Positions 58,544 through 64,000 of a stretch of 64,000 bases of DNA are shown piece after piece. The first letter of the stretch is position 1; each line of letters begins with the position of its first letter. Origin of the DNA: Amaranthus tricolor (lineage: Eukaryota; Streptophyta; Magnoliopsida; Caryophyllales; Amaranthaceae); NCBI RefSeq assembly GCF_026212465.1, contig NC_080052.1, forward strand, positions 14,849,878-14,913,877, read 5' to 3'. A model generated the notes under the pieces. It was not told the DNA's origin and did no database searches. It saw nothing but the letters and a program-made list of their open reading frames with translations. Position numbers and translations under genes: made by a program.

Positions 58544-60244
58544 TCAAGGGGCAGTCTCTTCTTCGTCTACATATTCGGTCTGCACTTCTACTGTATCCAA
58601 CTTTGCACCAAGACGATAAACCATCATGGTCAGTTGATCAACAATTGAAGCGAGTGAGACACGAACTTCATCTTGAAAAGTACTGAATTGAGACTGTAGA
58701 TCATTAAGCTTGGAGAGAACAGAATGTGAAGATGCTGTAGGAATAGGATCAGCACAACCAATACCAGGAGATGATGGAAATGGTGGTGGTGTAAAGTGAA
58801 TAGGTGATGGAGGTGGTGATGAAGTTTGATTTGGTGGTGGAGTGGTTGGCTTGGGTGAGAGAGCTTCGTTTAAAGTAGGCTCAGGAATGGTTTCAGAAGT
58901 GATATCATCAACCGTTGCAGCCTTTCGTTTTGAAGCAAGCCTCCTACTCTTCCTTTGAATAGCTTTACCCTTCCTCCTTAATGCAATCACAACCTCTTCA
59001 TCACTGGAATCATGACAGAGATCATGAGGCACTTCTTCTCCTAAAGCTACTTCCTCTCCTTGTTCCCCCTCAGTTCTTGTCCCCTCCTCCTGTTCCTCTT
59101 CTTCAGTGGGAACAGGCCCTTGTTCTTCCTTTTCTACTACTTCTTCTTTTTCTTTTTCTTTTTCTTTTTCCTCTTCTTTTTCTTTCTTTATTTTTACTTC
59201 TTTTTCAATTTCTTCTTCTTCTTCCTCCATTTCCTCCTCATCAGAACCTACATCAATTACTTCTTCTGATTCATTTATTAACACCCCTTCATCGTTTAAT
59301 TGGAGATGCAAATTTTTCAGACACCGTGCACCAATTTTCATATTGGGACCCATTGGGAACTCCAACCCATCCAATGGTACACCAAACTTTCTGAAAATCC
59401 AAGTCAACAGCCCCCCATAACCAACAAAATTTTTCTTCTCAATACAATCAGACAAATGCGATATCATCAATGACGGAAAATTTATCTTTATGTGGTTATC
59501 CATGCAATAAATTAAGGTTGCATCACGTAGACTCACCTCACTCCTCTTAGAGTTTCAGGGCAAGATGAATCTTCGTGCTACATTATAGAGTAATTTATGC
59601 AATGGAGATAAGACATTGTGACTGATTTTACCTCTTTTTTGTTCAACCCCTAAAAACTTAAAAATTGTCTTTTCATTAATTCCAGAGAAAACAATTTTTG
59701 TACCAACGCAATATGTATCAAAACCAACATTAGGAACACTAAACCATTCCCCCAACAATGCACTGTTAAATTCTATTTTGATGTTCTTGACACTACTAGA
59801 ACACGTCCCACAATCATTTGAGAAATTCGAAATGAATTCTCGCATTAGATTTGGAAAAATGGAATTGCAACTAAAATTTGTCATCAAAATCTCCCATTCT
59901 TGATTTTGTAAAATGTCATGCAATTTAGGAAAATAAGTAGAATCATACCAGTACTTGTCTAACCCAAATCCTACAGACATTTCTTTTGCAACTTCTTCAG
60001 CACTATTAGGATCAGCAAGCTTCGAACGTTTGACTACTTTGGAAGATGATCCACCTTTTGGTGATGAAATCTTGCGTTTTGTACCAGTAGGTTCAGTAGA
60101 TTGTTTGGGTGATGTATTTGTGGTTTCTTTGGTGGTGAGTGGTGCAGCATCCAGTAATGGTGGAGGATGAACCACTCTCAGAGGTTTTGGCTGTGATTGT
60201 TTACGGGATTTAGGGGTTTTCCTTGAGGAACTTGGGGTTTTCAT
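58544..60244 (-). pseudogene. ORF downstream of pol (Transposase_32-like), one nonsense codon
   Basis: The minus-strand ATG at 60,244 opens a basic, Ser/Pro-rich N-terminus (KTPSSSRKTPKSRKQ; TKRKISSPKGG), then the conserved domain (EMSVGFGLDKYWYDS; NVLSPLHKLLYNVARRFILP). A single in-frame TGA at 59,555-59,557 interrupts it. The frame continues NSKRSEVSLRDATLIYC, a very acidic stretch with lysines (EEEEIEKEVKIKKEKEEEKE), RKSRRLASKRK, a Pro-rich region and a coiled-coil-like end, stopping at 58,544. The partner at 41,074 has CGC where this copy has TGA, which fits decay of a CGA codon. Intact length would be ~566 residues. It gives the full N-terminus missing from the partner. Function unknown. 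Confidence 0.75.
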
Positions 60245-60810
60245 TTTGAAGTGTTGAATAGATTGAGAGATAGGGAGGAGGACGGTTTCTTGAAGAGGAA
60301 TTGAGAAGGCGTGTGAAGTGTGAAGTAAGAGAAGGGTTTAATAATGTGATGAAATGACGGTTTCCTTAAGTCCAATCCCTTTAATGCTCTAATCATAGCG
60401 TTTGATATGGAAAGATTTTGAAGAGATGGGATTGAAAACCGTTTCCCATTATTTTTATTTTAAGTTGGCCGTACATTTTTTTTAAAATAATTTGAAATAT
60501 GAATAAATTATGAAATATGAATATTAAAATAAAATATGAAAATAAAATAGAAAAAGGATGAATTATAAAAAATATAAAGAAAATAACGAACATATTGCTG
60601 TGGTCTGATCAAACTAATAACATGCAAACAATATGAAAAGATGAGATTGGAACTTGGTATGATCAAGCTCCACTAAAGTTGGTTGTATAAAATTTCAATG
60701 AAGCATCATGAAAAAAAGGAGGGTCAGTAATCAACCTCAAAATTTTGATTGAAAATCAATTATTGCATGGATCAGGTAAACACGTAATGAAGTTTGTACT
60801 ATGAATATCT
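60245..60810. other. Region between the divergent copia pieces
   Basis: On the minus strand, the ~120 bp before ATG 60,244 are pyrimidine-rich (CTTCTCTTACTTCACACTTC; CCGTCCTCCTCCC), like a plant mRNA 5' leader. The rest (60,400-60,810) is AT-rich and I recognise nothing. The inversion or recombination point must lie here or at 60,811. Confidence 0.5.
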
Positions 60811-60845
60811 TCTTGTTGCATTCGATCTCCATTAGCATTCCTACA
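60811..60845 (+). repeat. Truncated 5' LTR end (35 bp)
   Basis: TCTTGTTGCATTCGAT...CATTCCTACA matches the end of the LTR at 56,563 apart from a small difference (GATCTCC versus GATCATCC). The sequence before it (GAATATC) does not match any LTR here. Confidence 0.85.
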
Positions 60846-60847
60846 AT

Positions 60848-60860
60848 TGGTATCAGAGCC
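60848..60860 (+). promoter_or_regulatory. Primer binding site (initiator tRNA-Met)
   Basis: TGGTATCAGAGCC, two bases after the LTR end CTACA, is the usual iMet primer site of Ty1/copia elements. Confidence 0.95.
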
Positions 60861-60914
60861 CTGTTCCTCATTTAATCAGGAAACCCTGAGAGCAGTATCC
60901 TGTTCCCTGGAAAG

Positions 60915-62729
60915 ATGTTGAAGATGAACGAGCGCATGGAAGAGGGGTACTCCACACAAAGGCCACCCATGTTCGATGGGAAATTCTATACTTACTGGAA
61001 AAATAGAATGGAAATCTTCATAAAAGCCGAAAACTATCAAGTTTGGAGAGTCATTGAAATTGGAGACTTTGAGGTGACGACCATCAACTCCAACAATGAA
61101 GCTGTTCCAAAACCAATCACTGAATATGAAAAGGAAGATTTTCAAAAGATGGAGATGAACGCTCTTGCTATCAAGTTACTTCACTGTGGGCTTGGTCCAA
61201 ATGAGCACAATCGTATTATGGGTTGCAAAACCGCTAAGCAGATTTGGGACCTGCTAGAAGTTACCCATGAAGGTACTAGTGAAGTAAAGAGATCCAAGAT
61301 TGACTTGCTAATGTCCAAATATGAAAGATTCGTCATGGAACCGAGGGAAAACATTCAAGAGATGTTCACTAGGTTCACAAACATTACGAATGAGTTAGTC
61401 TCTCTTGGTAGAATCATTCCCGTTGATGAACAAGTTAGGAAAGTACTTAGGAGTCTTCCTCAAGACGAACGCTGGAGAGCAAAGGTCACTGCCATCCAGG
61501 AGTCCAAAGATTTCACCAAGTTTAATTTGGAAGAGCTGGCTGGTTCTCTAATGACCCATGAATTGCATTTGGGAACCGCTGACAGTTCCCGAAACAAAGG
61601 ATTGGCTCTGGCAGCAGATGATAGTGAAGAATCAGAAGATGGTGAAGAGGAAGCAGCTTTGTTGGCACGTAAATTCAAAACATTCTTCAGGAACAGAAAA
61701 TATGGAAATCAAAGAAATAATAAAGAAAAGGGAACTACAAACTTGAAGACAAATTTTGAATGCCACAAATGCGGGAGCACTGAACACTTCATCAAGGATT
61801 GCCCTCAATGGAAAAATGAGAAGGGCAAGGGAAAAGCAAGAGAAGTTGGAAGACAATATAAGAAGGGAAACTTCAAAACTGATTTTAGAAAGGCAATGAT
61901 CGCAGCTTGGGGTGATACGGAGAGCGAGGCTGAGACAGAAGCTCCAGTGGAGGAAGAAACCGCAAATCTGTGTCTCATGGCATCTCATGAAGAATCTAAG
62001 GAAAAAGAGGTAATGTCTTCTAGTCCATCTTCTAAACAACTGTCTAACTTAAGTAAGAATAAATTAATCAAATTCTTGTTAGAGACAAAAGAAAAATTGA
62101 ATGAAAAAACAGCTAAGTGTCTCCAAATTGAGAAAGACCTCAACTCAAACAAGGATCATGTATCCTATCTAAATTCATTTAGAATAGATGTACAAAGCAG
62201 ATTTTTTAATTTGCTAGATCAGAATGTTGTTTTGAAAGAGACAATTGAGAAATTGAAACAAGAATTTATTTTCCTTAGTATCGAAATGAATCAAAACAGA
62301 TTGTTAGGATTAAGTAAAGATGCAAACAATATATCTACTCACATGGTTAACACTGAATTTCAAAAGTTGAAATCAAAATTAGAATCCTACGAAATTGAAA
62401 ATGAAAATTTGAAAAATAAAATAAACTTAAGAGGAAAAGGGAAATTCAATGAAATTCCCAAATGGATTCTAAATGCTAAAATCAAAAGTAAAGAAGGACT
62501 AGGCTATATGAAGAATGATAAAAAGAAAAAGGTCTATGTAGATCTCCCTAGTAGCAAAATATGTTCCTTCTGTGGTAAAAGTGGACACCTGAAACATCAA
62601 TGTATAAAGAAGGAACAGCATATCAAAGCAAATAAAAATTATGTCGAACGAATATGGATTAAGAAATGTGATTCAAGTATTGTCGACAAGGAACCCAAGG
62701 ATGAATGGGTTCTTGTACCTAACCATTAG
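60915..62729 (+). CDS. gag: Ty1/copia gag (604 aa) ending at an in-frame UAG
   Basis: The N-terminus (PMFDGKFYTYWKNRMEIFI, residues ~17-40) and ARSLP-type region (VRKVLRSLPQDERWRAK) are the UBN2/DUF4219-type copia gag domain. Zinc knuckle 1 is C283-C286-H291-C296, followed by an acidic linker, a long coiled coil (~390-530) and zinc knuckle 2 (C550-C553-H558-C563). The ORF ends WVLVPNH-UAG; the next codons, in the same frame, read FALQVQVRGNNSWYLDSGCS, the copia protease. The long coiled-coil gag with two separated knuckles is typical of SIRE-like elements. ATG 60,915 is 55 bp after the primer site. Gag makes the capsid of the virus-like particle. Confidence 0.92.
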   Translation: MLKMNERMEEGYSTQRPPMFDGKFYTYWKNRMEIFIKAENYQVWRVIEIGDFEVTTINSNNEAVPKPITEYEKEDFQKMEMNALAIKLLHCGLGPNEHNRIMGCKTAKQIWDLLEVTHEGTSEVKRSKIDLLMSKYERFVMEPRENIQEMFTRFTNITNELVSLGRIIPVDEQVRKVLRSLPQDERWRAKVTAIQESKDFTKFNLEELAGSLMTHELHLGTADSSRNKGLALAADDSEESEDGEEEAALLARKFKTFFRNRKYGNQRNNKEKGTTNLKTNFECHKCGSTEHFIKDCPQWKNEKGKGKAREVGRQYKKGNFKTDFRKAMIAAWGDTESEAETEAPVEEETANLCLMASHEESKEKEVMSSSPSSKQLSNLSKNKLIKFLLETKEKLNEKTAKCLQIEKDLNSNKDHVSYLNSFRIDVQSRFFNLLDQNVVLKETIEKLKQEFIFLSIEMNQNRLLGLSKDANNISTHMVNTEFQKLKSKLESYEIENENLKNKINLRGKGKFNEIPKWILNAKIKSKEGLGYMKNDKKKKVYVDLPSSKICSFCGKSGHLKHQCIKKEQHIKANKNYVERIWIKKCDSSIVDKEPKDEWVLVPNH

Positions 62730-64000
62730 TTTGCATTGCAGGTTCAAGTGAGGGGGAACAACTCATGGTATCTCGACAGTGGGTGTTCCAAGCACATGAC
62801 GGGTGATAAATCTAGATTTCTCTCACTTGAAGCGTATGATGGGGGAACTGTAACCTTCGGTGATAATATGAAGGGTGAAATAATCACCAAAGGAAAGGTT
62901 GGAAGGTCTAGTTCCCATGCCATCGATAACGTATTTTTAGTCGAGAATTTAAAACACAATTTGTTAAGTATTTCTCAATTTTGCGACAAAGGTAACTCTG
63001 TTAAGTTTACTTCTGAACGATGCATAATTTCTAGGAACAGTACAGGAGATCCTGTGCTGGAGGGAATCAGAAAAGGGAACACCTATGTGGTGGACCTGGA
63101 CACTGTTCCCAAAAACAGTCTAACGTGTTTAAGCGTTATAGAAGAAGACCCACTTCTTTGGCACAAGCGACTAGGTCATGCTAGCTATTCATTGATTAAC
63201 TCTTTAAGATCAAAAGACCTAGTAAGTGGATTACCTGCAATAAAATTCCTTAAAAATGAAGTTTGTGATCCTTGTGCTAAAGGAAAACAAGTGCGGTCAT
63301 CCTTTAAATCAAAGAACGTTGTGACTACCACTAGACCATTAGAATTAATTCATATGGATTTATGTGGACCTATGAGAACACAAAGTCGTAGTGGCAAAAG
63401 ATATGTGTTTGTCATAGTTGATGATTTTAGTAGATTTACTTGGACCTTATTTTTGGTAAGCAAAGATGAAGCTTTTGATGAGTTTGTTTCTTTTGCTAAT
63501 AAAATACAAAAATCTACCAATAATCAAATCGTTCACATAAGGTCTGATCATGGGAAAGAATTTGAAAATTCAAACTTCATGAATTATTGCAATGAACATT
63601 GCATAAATCACAATTTTTCCGCACCTAGAACACCACAACAAAATGGAGTGGTAGAAAGGAAAAATAGGACCTTAGAAGAAATGGCTAGGACCATGTTGAT
63701 TGCTAGTGGTCTACCTAGGAATTTTTGGGCAGAAGCCGTCAATACTGCATGTTACATATTGAATCGTGTACTAATAAGGCCAATCACTTCTAAAACACCC
63801 TATGAATTACTCAAAGGTGTTAAACCAAATATTTCCTATTTTCGTGTATTTGGATGCAAATGTTTTGTTCATGTGAATGGAAAACGAAATATAGGTAAGT
63901 TTGATGAAAGAAGTGATGAAGCAGTATTCCTCGGTTATTCATCACATAGTAAAGCTTACAGAGTTTATAATAAGAGAACAATGGGCGTAGAGGAATCTAT
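62730..64000 (+). CDS. pol: Ty1/copia pol, 5' part (protease, integrase), in frame with gag
   Basis: There are ~423 open codons directly after the gag UAG and in the same frame, to the window end. Protease: WYLDSGCSKHMTGD with Asp at 62,775. GAG-pre-integrase HHCC finger at ~63,160-63,290 (WHKRLGHAS...CDPCAKGK). Integrase core: D in HMDLCGP (63,357), D in RSDHGKEF (63,546), E in VVERKNR (63,654), with exactly 35 residues between the last two. The sequence continues with FGCKCFVHV and GYSSHSKAYRV, the usual region after the core. No frameshift or stop is seen; reverse transcriptase and RNase H should follow beyond 64,000. Confidence 0.93.

Larger units (their letters stand above)
56563..60244 (-). 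mobile_element. Ty1/copia (SIRE-like) 3' half on the minus strand
   Basis: An LTR at the left, a polypurine tract and a downstream ORF are all on the minus strand. Instead of pol, the region to the right leads to an oppositely oriented copia gag-pol at 60,811. The element therefore lacks its 5' half, or it was joined to its neighbour by inversion. Confidence 0.75.
60811..64000 (+). mobile_element. Ty1/copia (SIRE-like) element, plus strand, 5' truncated and running off the window
   Basis: Only the last 35 bases of a 5' LTR are present, followed by the primer binding site, gag, and pol to the window end (protease and integrase seen). The remainder lies beyond 64,000. Confidence 0.9.

Noticed and set aside
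59060..59269. Phe- or Ser-rich plus-strand ORFs opposite the acidic region of the 58,544-60,244 ORF
   Set aside because: Antisense shadows of a GAA/GAG-rich coding stretch.

Overview
This window is repeat-dense nuclear DNA from a plant, most likely a eudicot. The evidence is a Ty3/gypsy chromovirus with an iMet-type primer binding site, Ty1/copia elements of SIRE-like layout, and CACTA (En/Spm) elements carrying TNP2-, Transposase_24- and Ulp1-like genes. I see no ordinary host gene, no tRNA or rRNA gene and no CRISPR array. I cannot name the species.

Layout. 1-21,805 is a satellite array built from a ~169-bp short module and a ~540-bp long module. Nine dimeric higher-order repeats of ~1,753 bp (1-15,783) are followed by two shortened 1,584-bp dimers (to 18,951) and four ~709-bp units. 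At 21,806 and again at 23,950, inside a 2,144-bp tandem duplication, the satellite meets a CACTA terminus followed by the last two exons of a Ulp1-like gene on the minus strand. More satellite follows (24,661-25,782), interrupted by a full-length, very young Ty3/gypsy Tekay-like element (25,783-37,155; 5-bp target duplication GTGTC; an extra acidic ORF before gag-pol). Satellite resumes to ~38,616. The upstream exons of the same Ulp1/Transposase_24 gene occupy 38,641-41,073. A Ty1/copia 3' fragment (41,074-44,942) separates them from a TNP2 fragment (44,943-46,259). Satellite returns (46,260-49,013), then a second, longer CACTA copy (49,014-56,562). That copy is interrupted by a minus-strand Ty1/copia LTR and its downstream ORF (56,563-60,244). 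A plus-strand Ty1/copia gag-pol runs off the window (60,811-64,000).

Main reading. The satellite lies between a good splice donor (next to 38,641, and next to 49,026 in copy 2) and a good acceptor (next to 24,627) of the Ulp1-like gene, with matching codon phase, so the array sits in an intron of a CACTA transposon gene. The array edges next to the exons hold only short modules. This suggests that the satellite was amplified in, or spread by, the CACTA element, and that the 1-21.8 kb array is its expanded form. All transposase copies are broken. The only apparently intact large ORFs are the gypsy acidic ORF and gag-pol, and the copia gag.

Two unrelated LTR families (gypsy 27,394-27,647; copia 44,480-44,680) carry clusters of small hairpins with constant loops (AGTATG; RAGT-type) and changing, complementary stems. 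One copia hairpin is conserved with a compensating change in the related LTR at 56,958-56,978. These look like selected RNA structures.
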